Part shown: one piece after another, positions 22,966-33,500 of the stretch | Numbering within the stretch: position 1 is the stretch's first letter | Layout: each line of letters starts with the position of its first letter | Program-made: the position numbers and the translations under genes | Notes under the pieces: generated by a model | What the model was told of the DNA's origin: nothing | The model's database searches: none | Seen by the model: only the letters and a program-made list of their open reading frames with translations | Assembly (NCBI GenBank): GCA_016169945.1 | Contig: JADLSH010000273.1 | Location: forward strand, 2,523,001 to 2,587,000 | Reading direction: 5' to 3' | Length of the DNA: 64,000 nt | Source: Trachythela sp. YZ-2020 | Taxonomy: Eukaryota; Cnidaria; Anthozoa; Malacalcyonacea; Clavulariidae

Positions 22966-25900
22966 CACACTATGTCAGATGACCATCAAAACTACTTCAT
23001 CAATTGTTGCGAATTTAATTTACCGTGCCATAATACTTGCGCGGCACACAAGCATTGTAAGTTGTGTGAGAAATCTTTTGATAATGAATACAAGTGTCGG
23101 AGGCACCGTAAGGAAGCGCATCTGAGTAGAGTTGTAGTTGTAGATGACCAACCGTGTTTACCTTGCAAGCTGACCCATGGAGAAACTAATTGTGGACGCG
23201 CTCATTATCATTGTCCCAAATGTCAAAAGATGGTAATAAATCGCAACAGATTTGTTAAACATTATGAAAGTCATTTGAAACAACAAAGAGCTGACGTTGA
23301 GATGACCTCGAGCATTCCAAAACACTCAGAAGATGAAGATACTTCAGCTAAGACAGAACAAGTCAACGAACCAAAGACCAAAAGACAAAAATCAGAAAGG
23401 AGAGAATGCCCAATATGCCAAAAAGTAATGGATATACGAAGTCTACCAAGACACCAAAGGGACATTCACAAAGAAGTAATTCCAACTAATGTTTGTGTAG
23501 ATGAAACGAGGGGGATATATATGGTGCGCAAGAGTTCTCATGGAGGTGTAGCGTTTCCTGTTCATGTTCAGAAATGTGTTCGGTCTCCACGTGATGTGAA
23601 TGCTAAACAAAATCCTTTTTGCGAAAACTACAATTGCATGGTTTATATGGAAGTCGCTTGGAGAAGTGGGATGAATGCCGTCGAGTGTCAGCACATTAGG
23701 GAAGTCGGTGTAAAGACAACATATAAGGAAAAGGTGGAACTTCGCGAAAGTGATCTGAATGACATTTCACACGATGGAACATTCAAAATATTAAAAGAAG
23801 AACGAATTGACCAATGCTTATCGCTTTCTCAAGCAGCATCAGAACACAATGCAGAGTTAATTGTAAGTTTTGAAGATGGTGAAAGATATATCCACTTTTC
23901 TGTATATGACGGTGGCGTCCACTACTATTCCAAATTGGGTAGGGTTATCGTAACTTGCGATCTAAGAAATGGTTATCTAGACTGTGGGTGTTGTCGTCGC
24001 AAACGTAGTTGCGTACACAAGGCAATCTGTTTGTGGTATTTGCGCGGTGTTGAGAAGTTGGAGCAGTTCCGTGGTATTGGTGAAGACGACAGTAATGATG
24101 AGTTAGGAGTGCAAAATTATGAACAACCATTAGAAACAGATCCGATGTATGAAGCAAGTGAACTCTTTTATCCGCCTGCTGACGAAAATACTGTTGCAAA
24201 TATGTGCAAGTATCTAAAAGAACATAAAAGAATCCCTTTGTCGGCTAATCGTGATAAGACAAAAGCCGTTCCTCGGAGATACACACCCACGGAAAAGGAA
24301 TGCCAATTTTGCAATGTTCGTCTTAGCAAGCCTATACGAATTACCACGAAGGCCACGGTAGTGACAATGGATTCTGTAATAACAAATGCAGAAACTTATT
24401 TTGTTAAATGCGAATCTTGTGGAATGTGTTTCAGCTATCAAGAACACAACGATGGTATACATAATTTTAATGATACATTTCTTATGGGATTGGACGTGTG
24501 TATCTATTTAAGAGATAGTCTTCAATGTCACATCCCCATTGGAAGCGCAACCGAAGTTTTGGAGCGAAGTCTAAAAACAAAACTGAATAGTCGAACGATC
24601 CTTAACGCTTTTCTTCATTTTGATGCCTTAAGTTGTCATGAATACAGATTCAACTGTTCTATCTGTGGTCATCATCCTAGCATAATCATCATGGATCTTA
24701 ATCGCAAAGTTTCATTCCAATGCCCTGTGGAATCATTGCGTCTACCAGCAGACTACCAGCAGAATACTGAGGAAAATGATGCTGTCGATTGCGAAACGTT
24801 TTGGGCGAATGTTGAATTATCAATGATTGTTCGCGGGTTTCCTGGCGCTAACGTGCAAGAATTTCTCGTTCGACCTGAATTGCTCAAATGGGCACCTTTT
24901 ATTGGCAGCAAGACACGAAGTAGTAACATTATTTACAACACTGAGCATAGAAAGGTCAGGATAGAAGATGGAGAAATTGAAGAAGACTGTCGAGAAGTAA
25001 CAGAAGAACGATTGCTCGAGGTGCTTCATCAGTCCACTCTCAAACAAACACGATCATTTGCCAAAAAAATCGGCTTGAATGGAGACTGTAGCAAGTTAGA
25101 TATTATAATGAACATTAAAAACGCAGTTCAGAATAACGAGGAACAATTCAAGAAAGCTTTCAACAAACTGTGGGGATGCTCTGGTGGCTGGGCATCTGGA
25201 ACGTGTCCACATGGGGTTGTATACGCTTTGAAATTTCTCATTCGCTCGGAGAGTCCCCGTGATTATGTTGACATTTTATTGTCTATGAAACACCAGCCAA
25301 ACATCACTATTGTTGATGTTGCTAACCTGGTCGCAGCCCACGGTAATAATCGGAAGAAAGAAATGTTTTCACCTTACAATGGTATGCTGATGGAGCCAAC
25401 ATCTGAGAATGTGGAAAAAGGAAAGGCGGGCGAACTCGACATCTCCTTGGATTGGTTGAATAGTGTGCAAGATGTGGTGAACCAACAGCGTACAGTGCAT
25501 CCTATTACCGGGTCAAATGACCACTATTGTCTATTTGACAGGTTTCACGAGGGCAATTGCAAAAAAGAACGTGAAGTATTGCGCAGAGTAACGCACGTTC
25601 GCCAGTTGAACGGTTTGATCAATACGCAGCGGCAGGAGCAACTTTATAACGTCTTCAACAAAGATAACCGTTTTCTAAACTCAATGAAGCCTGTAAACCA
25701 CATTTTCTTGTTCAGGTCAAACATCGACTTGTTAAATGAGCGAATTAACGAAAAAAGCATCCAGAACATCGAGCGGTTATCTTCCTTCACGTTAACTGAA
25801 GGTCAGTTTGGACGTGTCGTAATCGACAAAACAAGAAAGGTATCGGCGACGGCGACAGCTATTTCCACCGACCAATCAAACGTGTCAGATCGTATCCCGT

Positions 25901-27348
25901 CAGAGCCCGAACCCGCAGAGGTTAAGGGAAGCCCTGAGATAAAGGAAAGTTCTTCGCCACTACTGAGACCGACGAGTTCTCAAATTGATTTAACGGACTG
26001 CCCAAGCAGCCCCGAGAATAATACCAGCAACACACGTGTGTTTTCTAGTCGTCCTCCCGATAATCCAAGTGATCCTCAAGAAAACCCCTTCTGGATTCAA
26101 GAACTTGGCTTAAAACTGACCGACAAGAAAATTTTAGAGAAAGGACATTGGGTAAACGATCGTATTATCCTGGCAGTGTTTAAGATATTGCGAGTCCAAT
26201 CATGCACAGCTGAGCTTGGCGGACTACAAGATGTGATTCCTGCTGTTAGGTACGGATTTAGCAACGAAGAACACCGTAAACATTTTGTTCAGATTGTTAA
26301 TGTGCGTGGAAATCACTGGATAACACTATCCAATATCCAATCATGCGTTGATCAAGTTCGAATCTACGATAGCCTAGTTAGCCTTAATCGAAGAGGTAAG
26401 GAGATCCGCTATCCAATTGATGTTGAGGAGTGTGCCTGCAAGTTAGCAAGACCGGTTGGATTCGTTAACATGGTTGTCACCAACGTACAGCAACAGAAAG
26501 GTGGAACAGAATGTGGCTTGTTTGCAATATCAAACACTATTGCTCTCTGTTTCGGGATGGATCCAATCACATTGAAATGGAATCAGGATATCTTTCGTGA
26601 CAGTCTTGTGCGTTTGTTTGTCGATCGAGATTTTTCGTCATACCTGACGTCCACGTGCAAAAAGAAAGATGCCCCTATAAGCAAGTTTCTTTTCGAATGG
26701 GTTTGCTGGGTACATTGCCACTGTGCGATGCCTGATGATGGTGATCTAATGTCCCAATGCAAGAAATGCAAAAGGTGGTTCCATAGCAGTTGCGAGCATG
26801 GAGATTTCAACGATCCAGAGTGGAAGTGTCGCAATTGCATCAAACGAGAAGAAGATACCAGAAAATGGAAAGAGGCGCGACGGGAAGAAAGGGCTAAGTG
26901 TTTTGTTAAATTTCGTCAAGCAGCTATGAAATACAGTGAGCATGACGAGTTAGTAACACTGTACGATCAGTTGAATCAAGTTGCATTCAACAGCGAGCTT
27001 CCCCCTGGCGAAGACGCAGTTGGTTTCTTAAACGTTCAAGAGTACAATGAGTGTACTGGTGAGAGATTGTCCAAACGAAAACTTGGCATGACTTACGCTC
27101 ATGGTGAATTTATGTTCATCGTTATCTTTAGAGAAACACACGAAGACAAACTGACTGTATTTAAGACGCTGATCCACGAAATGGTACATGCAATCATGCT
27201 AAAGCGGAACATCAAGGGAAGATCACATGGGAAAGAATACAAAAATCTTGGCAAAAGTGTGTCCAGGATTTTGCAACCCAAGCTTCACGAGTTTGAAAAA
27301 CCGTACTGCGATTTAGTGATCGACGAACAGGATATATTTAAATCCTAG
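22966..27348 (+). CDS. 1458 aa zinc-finger / KDZ-transposase-like / Ulp1 protease / PHD / SprT fusion protein
   Basis: One intact ORF (ATG 22972, stop 27346-27348) sits in the large intron, in the same orientation as the host gene. An acceptor (TTTTCTTTAG, AG 22964-22965) lies just before the ATG and no stop lies between, so an upstream exon may add residues. Domains by residue: three C2H2 fingers (C29-C32-H45-H50; C81-C84-H97-H101; C146-C149-H161-H166); SWIM finger C338-x-C340...C347-x-H349; a cysteine cluster (C444, C447, C480, C483, C486, C562, C565) leading into IIIMDLNRKVSFQC (D575); a SAP-like helix pair (about 690-720); GTCPHGVVYALKFLIRSESP and TIVDVANLVAAH (D782); QLNGLINTQRQEQLYN (E889). 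The last segments resemble the KDZ/HMGXB3 transposase fold. Then a Ulp1/SENP protease with H1115 (NHW), D1133 (IYDS), Q1174/1175 and C1181 (ECG). Then a PHD finger (C1249-C1251-C1263-C1266-H1271-C1274-C1286-C1289). Last a SprT-like metalloprotease, H1402-E-x2-H1406 with H1419. Ulp1, PHD and SprT calls are firm; the transposase call is inference. Confidence 0.85.
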   Translation, partial: HTMSDDHQNYFINCCEFNLPCHNTCAAHKHCKLCEKSFDNEYKCRRHRKEAHLSRVVVVDDQPCLPCKLTHGETNCGRAHYHCPKCQKMVINRNRFVKHYESHLKQQRADVEMTSSIPKHSEDEDTSAKTEQVNEPKTKRQKSERRECPICQKVMDIRSLPRHQRDIHKEVIPTNVCVDETRGIYMVRKSSHGGVAFPVHVQKCVRSPRDVNAKQNPFCENYNCMVYMEVAWRSGMNAVECQHIREVGVKTTYKEKVELRESDLNDISHDGTFKILKEERIDQCLSLSQAASEHNAELIVSFEDGERYIHFSVYDGGVHYYSKLGRVIVTCDLRNGYLDCGCCRRKRSCVHKAICLWYLRGVEKLEQFRGIGEDDSNDELGVQNYEQPLETDPMYEASELFYPPADENTVANMCKYLKEHKRIPLSANRDKTKAVPRRYTPTEKECQFCNVRLSKPIRITTKATVVTMDSVITNAETYFVKCESCGMCFSYQEHNDGIHNFNDTFLMGLDVCIYLRDSLQCHIPIGSATEVLERSLKTKLNSRTILNAFLHFDALSCHEYRFNCSICGHHPSIIIMDLNRKVSFQCPVESLRLPADYQQNTEENDAVDCETFWANVELSMIVRGFPGANVQEFLVRPELLKWAPFIGSKTRSSNIIYNTEHRKVRIEDGEIEEDCREVTEERLLEVLHQSTLKQTRSFAKKIGLNGDCSKLDIIMNIKNAVQNNEEQFKKAFNKLWGCSGGWASGTCPHGVVYALKFLIRSESPRDYVDILLSMKHQPNITIVDVANLVAAHGNNRKKEMFSPYNGMLMEPTSENVEKGKAGELDISLDWLNSVQDVVNQQRTVHPITGSNDHYCLFDRFHEGNCKKEREVLRRVTHVRQLNGLINTQRQEQLYNVFNKDNRFLNSMKPVNHIFLFRSNIDLLNERINEKSIQNIERLSSFTLTEGQFGRVVIDKTRKVSATATAISTDQSNVSDRIPSEPEPAEVKGSPEIKESSSPLLRPTSSQIDLTDCPSSPENNTSNTRVFSSRPPDNPSDPQENPFWIQELGLKLTDKKILEKGHWVNDRIILAVFKILRVQSCTAELGGLQDVIPAVRYGFSNEEHRKHFVQIVNVRGNHWITLSNIQSCVDQVRIYDSLVSLNRRGKEIRYPIDVEECACKLARPVGFVNMVVTNVQQQKGGTECGLFAISNTIALCFGMDPITLKWNQDIFRDSLVRLFVDRDFSSYLTSTCKKKDAPISKFLFEWVCWVHCHCAMPDDGDLMSQCKKCKRWFHSSCEHGDFNDPEWKCRNCIKREEDTRKWKEARREERAKCFVKFRQAAMKYSEHDELVTLYDQLNQVAFNSELPPGEDAVGFLNVQEYNECTGERLSKRKLGMTYAHGEFMFIVIFRETHEDKLTVFKTLIHEMVHAIMLKRNIKGRSHGKEYKNLGKSVSRILQPKLHEFEKPYCDLVIDEQDIFKS

Positions 27349-28059
27349 CTAGGTATGAAGTATTTTAGTATGACCTATCATAGCTATAGGAACACCCTGC
27401 TCTTCAAGTTACCTAGCTCGAAACCTGTTTTCCACTTCAACCACTAACGTACTCCGTAGGATTTTCTTTAGTGCAAAATTAAGTGGTTCAACCCTAGTGC
27501 TCAGTAACGAAATAAATACGCAATTCAATTCCAAGGGCGACCGGGTACGTGGCTGGTATGATGCGTAGTAGCGTAGTAGCGTAGTCGAAGTGGAAAACAA
27601 GCTTAAACAAACACTTCTTTGCCCGACGAAGATGTCTTAAATTACTATCTGTTTGAAACCAAGGCTAGGTTTGTTTTTAAATCGTTGACGGAGAAGGGGG
27701 GGGGGGGCATTAACGAGAAGGGACCTAACGAGAAGCTGGTATATTGAAGATGTGCGAACGGAGAGGAGTCCGGGGTCCTCCCCCGTCTGGGAGTCTTTCT
27801 CCATAAAACTTACGTATTCTTGAGTCTCTGACAATTTTTTATATATCACATTTAATATAACAATTAGTTACAATATAACAATTAGTTCGTTCAAATTGAT
27901 TTTGATGGTTACGAACATTTGGAATGTTTATATTAGTATATGAACTTTAAAGTATTTGAAGGATTTTTCACATGCAGTTCTTGCGCTGTTGGGCGTCAGT
28001 TTTTATAAAATACTATTAAGTTAGAACATATAAATTATGTTCAACTGAGACGCCATGCA
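27349..28059. other. 3' flank of the large ORF
   Basis: AATAAA at 27511-27516, 163 bp after the stop, is a candidate poly(A) signal. A 12 bp inverted pair, GTTTTCCACTTC (27427-27438) and GAAGTGGAAAAC (27587-27598), flanks it. GGGTACGTGGCTGG (about 27543-27556) resembles the right terminus of the MITE at 19397-19855. No full terminal repeat of an enclosing transposon could be established. Confidence 0.45.
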
Positions 28060-28400
28060 AAATTAAAGTTGCACAAGTTGTGACAAACCTGCAGCAGACT
28101 TGCCTCAATGCTGCTTCAACAATTTGATATCAAAACGTGTTCGCACTGCTTTTTCCCGGCGGCTTGTTGACAAGTTGTCAACGTCTTGTTGACAACTTAC
28201 TGCAAGGTTGTTGACTCAACAGACTTCGTACAAGTCGTTCCAACAAAATTGTTCTCGTCCTGCAATTCAACAACTTGTTAACAATTTGTGAGTGACAACC
28301 TTGTAGCAACTTGATAAAATGATGGCATTGTTACAATGTGTTGACAAGCTTGCTACAAGTCTGTTGCGAACACATCATGTTAATTGATGAGATGTGAGAT
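28060..28400. repeat. Degenerate (TTGTTGACAACTTG)-type repeat cluster
   Basis: Many copies in both orientations of GTTGACAAGTTGTCAAC-like words (for example near 28165-28200, 28262-28290 and 28340-28372) produce a self-complementary region. Its origin is unknown. Confidence 0.5.
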
Positions 28401-28492
28401 TTTATGTGTGTAGTATTTTTTACGCATATTACGTATTTGCATAATATATAAATAAATAATTATATCCTGTTAGAAAGTTGTTAACATCATAT

Positions 28493-29225
28493 AGATACGG
28501 GTTGTATGTTACATATACGGGTTGTATGTTACATATACGGGCGTATGTTACATATACGGGCTGTATGTTACATATAAGGGCGTATGTTACATATACGGGC
28601 TGAATGTTACATATACGGGCGTATGTTACATATACGGGCGTATGTTACATATACGGGCTGAATGTTACATATACGGGCGTATGTTACATATACGGGCTGT
28701 ATGTTACATATACGGGCGTATGTTACATATACGGGCTGTATGTTACATATACGGGCGTATGTTACATATACGGGCTGTATGTTACATATACGGGCTGTAT
28801 GTTACATATACGGGCTGTATGTTACATATACGGGCTGTATGTTACATATACGGGCGTATGTTACATATACGGGCTGAATGTTACATATACGGGCGTATGT
28901 TACATATACGGGCGCGTATGTTACATATACGGGCTGTATGTTACATATACGGGCTGTATGTTACATATACGGGCTGAATGTTACATATACGGGCTGTATG
29001 TTACATATACGGGCTGTATGTTACATATACGGGCGTATGTTGCATATACGGGCTGTATGTTACATATACGGGCGTATGTTACATATACGGGCTGTATGTT
29101 ACATATACGGGCTGTATGTTACATATACGGGCTGAATGTTACATATACGGGCTGTATGTTACATATACGGGCTGTATGTTACATATACGGGCGTATGTTA
29201 CATATACGGGCTGTATGTTACATAT
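28493..29225. repeat. 19/20 bp satellite, block 1
   Basis: Tandem units TATGTTACATATACGGGC followed by either G (19 bp) or TG (20 bp), with a rare CGCG spacer of 21 bp. By length there are about 37-38 units, almost identical. Open frames of up to 221 aa (YIYG/MLHIRA/VTYTG) are by-products of the repeat and not genes. The block is cut at 29225 by an insertion that duplicated GTTACATAT. Confidence 0.95.
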
Positions 29226-29510
29226 TTATTTATTTATTTTATTTATTTACAAATATTTTACAACGGTAGCCCTTCAGAACACCTATGATCTGTTTTTCAA
29301 GAGGCCGTTTGAAACTGCTATTACATAATATTATTAGAAAACAAGAATGAAACCTAGTCAAATGCACACATAAGTATAAAATTATCACACTATTAAAAAT
29401 ATTTAAAAAGGAAAATTATTACATGCAGATGGAACATATGAATTTGCGGGCTGTATGTAACATACAGCCCGGAAATATACGGGCTGTATGTAACATACAG
29501 TGTGATAACG
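29226..29510 (-). mobile_element. Retroposed insertion (LINE/SINE 3' end) inside the satellite
   Basis: The satellite word GTTACATAT occurs at both edges (29217-29225 and 29511-29519), a 9 bp target duplication. The left part is a (TTTAT)n run, that is an A-rich (AAATA)n 3' tail if the element lies on the minus strand, followed by LINE-3'UTR-like sequence. The right part contains the inverted repeat GGGCTGTATGT-A-ACATACAGCCC (29448-29470) and a second copy of its left half, made of rearranged satellite words. Confidence 0.65.
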
Positions 29511-29803
29511 GTTACATATACGGGCGTATGTTACATATACGGGCGTATGTTACATATACGGGCGTATGTTACATATACGGGCTGTATGTTACATATACGG
29601 GCGCGTATGTTACATATACGGGCTGTATGTTACATATACGGGCGTATGTTACATATACGGGCTGTATGTTACATATACGGGCTGTATGTTACATATACGG
29701 GCGTATGTTACATATACGGGCGTATGTTACATATACGGGCTGAATGTTACATATACGGGCGTATGTTACATATACGGGCTGTATGTTACATATACGGGCG
29801 TAT
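29511..29803. repeat. 19/20 bp satellite, block 2
   Basis: The same unit and orientation as block 1, about 15 units. It ends where the (ATT)n tail of a minus-strand LINE begins. Confidence 0.95.
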
Positions 29804-30520
29804 TATTATTATTATTATTAAACACTGTATGTTCCCCAAAGGGCTTTTCAACATACACTTACAAATAAATTAATTAAACTATACTATCAAAATCTATATA
29901 AAACTATTATAAATCTGATGATTTAAAATTTAAAAGATGTTCTTTTAGTTTTTTCTTAAAACCTTTAAGTTCTGAAATGTTTTTTAGATCATCGTCTAGT
30001 TCGTTCCATATTTTAACTGCACGGTAATAAAAAGTTCTCTGTCCAGTAGCTGTTTTATAACTTGGAATGTCTAAATTGTGATTATTTCTAGTTTGACAGT
30101 TATGGATGTCAGATCGTTTTATGAATTTCTTTGTGAGATAGCTTGGCGCAAGGTTGTTAAGGCATTTGTAAGCCATCACCGCGTCTTTATAAATGAGTAA
30201 ATTATCGATAGTTAACCATTTGAGTTGTTGAAAACCTGGTGTCACATGATCAAATTTTTTAATATTCGTAATAATTCGGCATGCAAAGTTTTGGACTGTT
30301 TGCAATTTCTTCAAATTTCTGGATGAAGTATTGGCCCATACATTAGAACAATATAACAGCTTGTTTATTACCAGTGCTTCAATAAGTAATGATAACGTTT
30401 CTTTATCAAAGCTCTCCTTTACTCTGTTGATTTGGCATAATCTATTAATGCACGTAGATGATAGTTTAGAGATATGTTCATCATAAGAAAGATGTAAGTC
30501 TAGATGCATACCCAGATCTT
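29804..30520 (-). pseudogene. 5'-truncated LINE, RT C-terminal part, inserted into the satellite
   Basis: The minus-strand frame 30509-29907 (200 aa) shows MHLDLHLSYDEHISKL, YCSNVWANTSSRNLKKLQTV, ACRIITNIKKFDHVTP, APSYLTKKF and a WNELDDDLKNI block, the CR1/L2 ORF2 C-terminus. The (TAA)n 3' tail is at 29804-29820. Truncation falls inside the KDLG motif at about 30519. The reading frame is still open, so it inserted recently relative to other LINEs here. Confidence 0.85.
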
Positions 30521-30775
30521 GTTATGTTACATATACGGGCTGTATGTTACATATACGGGCTGTATGTTACATATACGGGCTGTATGTTACATATACGGGC
30601 TGTATGTTACATATACGGGCGTATGTTACATATACGGGTGTATGTTACATATACGGGCTGTATGTTACATATACGGGCTGTATGTTACATATACGGGCTG
30701 TATGTTACATATACGGGCGTATGTTACATATACGGGCGCGTATGTTACATATACGGGCGTATGTTACACATACGA
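30521..30775. repeat. 19/20 bp satellite, block 3
   Basis: About 13 more units in the same orientation, continuing the array after the LINE, with one GGTG variant and one CGCG spacer. It ends at ACACATACG. Confidence 0.95.
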
Positions 30776-30945
30776 ATAATATAAACTATAATATAAACTT
30801 AAAAGTGAATCGACAATTTAAAAAATACGACAAACAATAAATAATTTGAAATAATAATTTGTAATGAATAATTGAGTCACAATTACTTCGCTTCCACCCG
30901 GACCCAGACCCCAATGGCGATTACGTAATGCAGCGGTCAACCAAC

Positions 30946-31003
30946 CCCCGTATATGTAACATGCCCGTATTTGTAACGCGCCCGTATATGTAACGTAACG
31001 TTA
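30946..31003. repeat. Inverted remnant of the 19/20 bp satellite
   Basis: Three degenerate units CCCGTATATGTAAC(ATG/GCG) are in reverse orientation relative to blocks 1-3. This shows an inversion edge about 170 bp beyond block 3. Confidence 0.8.
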
Positions 31004-31730
31004 CCACCCCTGCTCATTTTTCTCGCTATTTACTTGGGGAGTTATGCTGATTTTGTCGCCATCTAACCTGGAAACTTATCCTGATTCGGTAAGTTGTTTA
31101 AACATGAATTTTGACACAAAAATGTTGACAATTTTACCTGTGTGAATTTAGCAGATTTTGTCAGTTGTATATGGAGCCATATTTGGCGTTTTTAACAGAA
31201 AAATATATATTGTCTGTATATATTATTGTCTTATATATTATTGTCTTATATATTATTGCATGTTCTAACACTGTCATTTTGCCTTAACTGCTTAAGTTCT
31301 AACATAAAGGTTTTTGTTTATAGATGAAAACAACAATCATGAATAAATGTACTGCATATTAAATGTGGATAATTTTGTCAGAACCAAACCTTATTTGCAG
31401 AACAATCTAAACTCACTGAGTCACTGGTACATGTATATACAAGAGAAGAAGTTAACAACAACAGCAACCATATGTTGTAAGAAGGTATCTTTTCGCACAT
31501 GATGTACAATTATTCCGTCTATTGGATTTTCTGCAACGACACGATATTATTGTATGGATCTAATATGCTCTGTTATATTCATTGTTTATACATTCAATTC
31601 AAGGACTATATTCATGGGTTATACTCCTGACTTTCAATACATTCACCTGGAATAAACAGTACATTTGTGTTCCATCATCCCTGACCATCACATGTTGACG
31701 TCATGTATCGATAATGGGGTTTAAAAGGCT
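31004..31730. other. AT-rich intron sequence, nothing recognised
   Basis: A short tandem TATATATTATTGTCT is seen at about 31205-31255. There is no gene. Confidence 0.5.
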
Positions 31731-32915
31731 TTTATTTTATTTATTTTTGTTTTACAAGTTTGCCATTGCAAAAGGTGTACATGATTTTATATATAAAGTA
31801 GTTACAAATGGCTGGAATTTCCACACAGAGATAGTTCTCCAATAACGGGGTTCCAAAAAATATTTAAAATATAAACTGTTATATGAAAACATTAAAAATT
31901 AAGCTAGCATTGTAACAATTAAACACGTAAACAACTGGACAAATATATGCATTAACAAACAAACAAAAAATGCCACACAAATATTTGTACAAATATTTAG
32001 CAATTAAACAACAGCTTGCAGGATATTAATATACTGCATGGAAGTCTGAAAAGCTAGATTTAGCAACATGTTCGAGTTGTTAAGTTACTTAGCGGGCGAG
32101 AAGTGTGACATTTAACACAAACAGACTTAAATGTTCTACTCATCAAATCTATGATCCTGAAGATCCCAAGATCTATCATCTATGTACTATTTCATTAGAT
32201 TAGATTTAAAAGTGACTAGAGTTTTAGTCGTATCTCTTATGGAGCAGGGAAGTATGTTCCATACATTAGCAGCTCTGATATAAAAGCTGTTCTGAAAAGT
32301 AACAGTTCTACTCTTGGTTACATTGAGTAAGATACCGTTGGTTGAATTAGCATTCCTCGTTTCTCGTGTAGGGATCTTTATGGAGATGTTACTGTCAGAG
32401 TTATTAATTATGCATTTATAAAGGTACACCATATCTAAATACTCGTGCCAGTAACAAACAGGGATGATTCCGATGGTGATCAAACGTTTCTTATACGAGA
32501 TAGATGTTTGGTATGGAAGTGAAAGTATAAATTTAGATGCACGTCGCTGCAATCGTTCGATTGTCAAGATGTTGTTGACCATTTGTGGTGCCCATACTTG
32601 ACTACAATAAGCCAGTTGACTTCGAACCATAGTCAAGTAGAGTATCTTTCGAACTCTCAGGTCGTGAATGTCGTACATTGTTCGCTTGACAAAGCCTAGC
32701 ATCTTGTTTGCTTTCATTGATATTTCCTGCACATGCTGATTCCATTTTAGATCTTTGGTGATGGTTATGCCTAGATCTTTCTCACTGGTTGGTCGTTTGA
32801 CTGGAATTATACCAACTTGTGTGTATTGGTTGTTTGTGGGCTGAAGACGTCTTGTAATCTGTAGAACTCCACACTTGGATTTATTTAAATTCATCTTGCT
32901 TTTAAAACTGTGCGA
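31731..32915 (-). pseudogene. 5'-truncated LINE, RT C-terminal part
   Basis: The minus-strand frame from about 32915 to the stop at 32187 reads MNLNKSKCGVLQIT, SEKDLGITITKDLKWNQHV, MVRSQLAYCSQVWAPQM, IERLQRRASKFIL and FYIRAANVWNILP. These are the thumb and C-terminal blocks of a LINE ORF2. A 3' UTR follows, and an (AAATA)n-type tail lies at 31731-31758. It differs in sequence from the LINE at 29804. Confidence 0.83.
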
Positions 32916-33105
32916 GGGTGTATTAGCAACATGTGGTATCCTGACAACATCCATACACCTTCAATTTTCTCACATACCTGATTGTATATTATGGACTATT
33001 GAGAAGATTGTGAACCTAACATGTTTCAGCAATGGCATCATAAAGTTAAATAAATATTTGTTATGTTATCATTTATGGAAATAGTCTCTGCAAGTAGACT
33101 TTATA

Positions 33106-33500
33106 TTTAATAATAATAATAATATGTATTTGGAGCATTATACAAAGTCTCAATGCTCTTACAAATAAAATTTCAAGTAATTAGTTAAAAGTAGCTAAAA
33201 CCATAGTGCGTGAAACAGCTACGCTTTACAAAGTTCTAATATATGCAATAAATACACAATACTAGTAATTTAATATATTTACATCGTGAATTATATAAAC
33301 TAATTAGGATTAAAAAGGTAAGTCTTTATAGCTGTTTTAAAATCGCTTAAAGAGTTTATACATCTTATAATATTGGGCAACGAGTTCCACAACTTAGCCG
33401 CAGCTACGGAAAGGATCTGTCGCCGTAACTTTTCGTACATGATTTTGGAATAACCAGGAGATTACTGTCAGACGATCTTAAATTACGTGAAGAAGTGTAT
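33106..33500 (-). pseudogene. Short LINE 3' fragment
   Basis: The minus strand reads RQILSVAAAKLWNSLPNII and then a SLSDFKTAIKTYLF block, the terminal motif of LINE ORF2, in a decayed frame. A (TAA)n tail is at about 33106-33122. Confidence 0.65.

Noticed and set aside
19397..27556. An 8 kb element running from the CCAGCCTCGTACCC end at 19397 to the GGGTACGTGGCTGG at 27556
   Set aside because: The left end already has a perfect partner at 19855, and the flanks of 27556 do not match those of 19397.
27423..27605. Terminal inverted repeat of the large ORF's transposon
   Set aside because: The 12 bp pair GTTTTCCACTTC/GAAGTGGAAAAC lies wholly 3' of the ORF, so it cannot bound it; no matching copy was found upstream of 22972.
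28493..30775. Long open frames (up to 221 aa) with YIYG/MLHIRA/VTYTG peptide repeats
   Set aside because: All three forward frames are open because the 19/20 bp satellite lacks stops; several overlapping frames are equally good, so this is a repeat artefact and not a protein.
28493..30775. CRISPR-like appearance of regularly spaced repeats
   Set aside because: Units are directly adjacent with only a 1-3 bp variable joint, no unique spacers, and the genome is animal.
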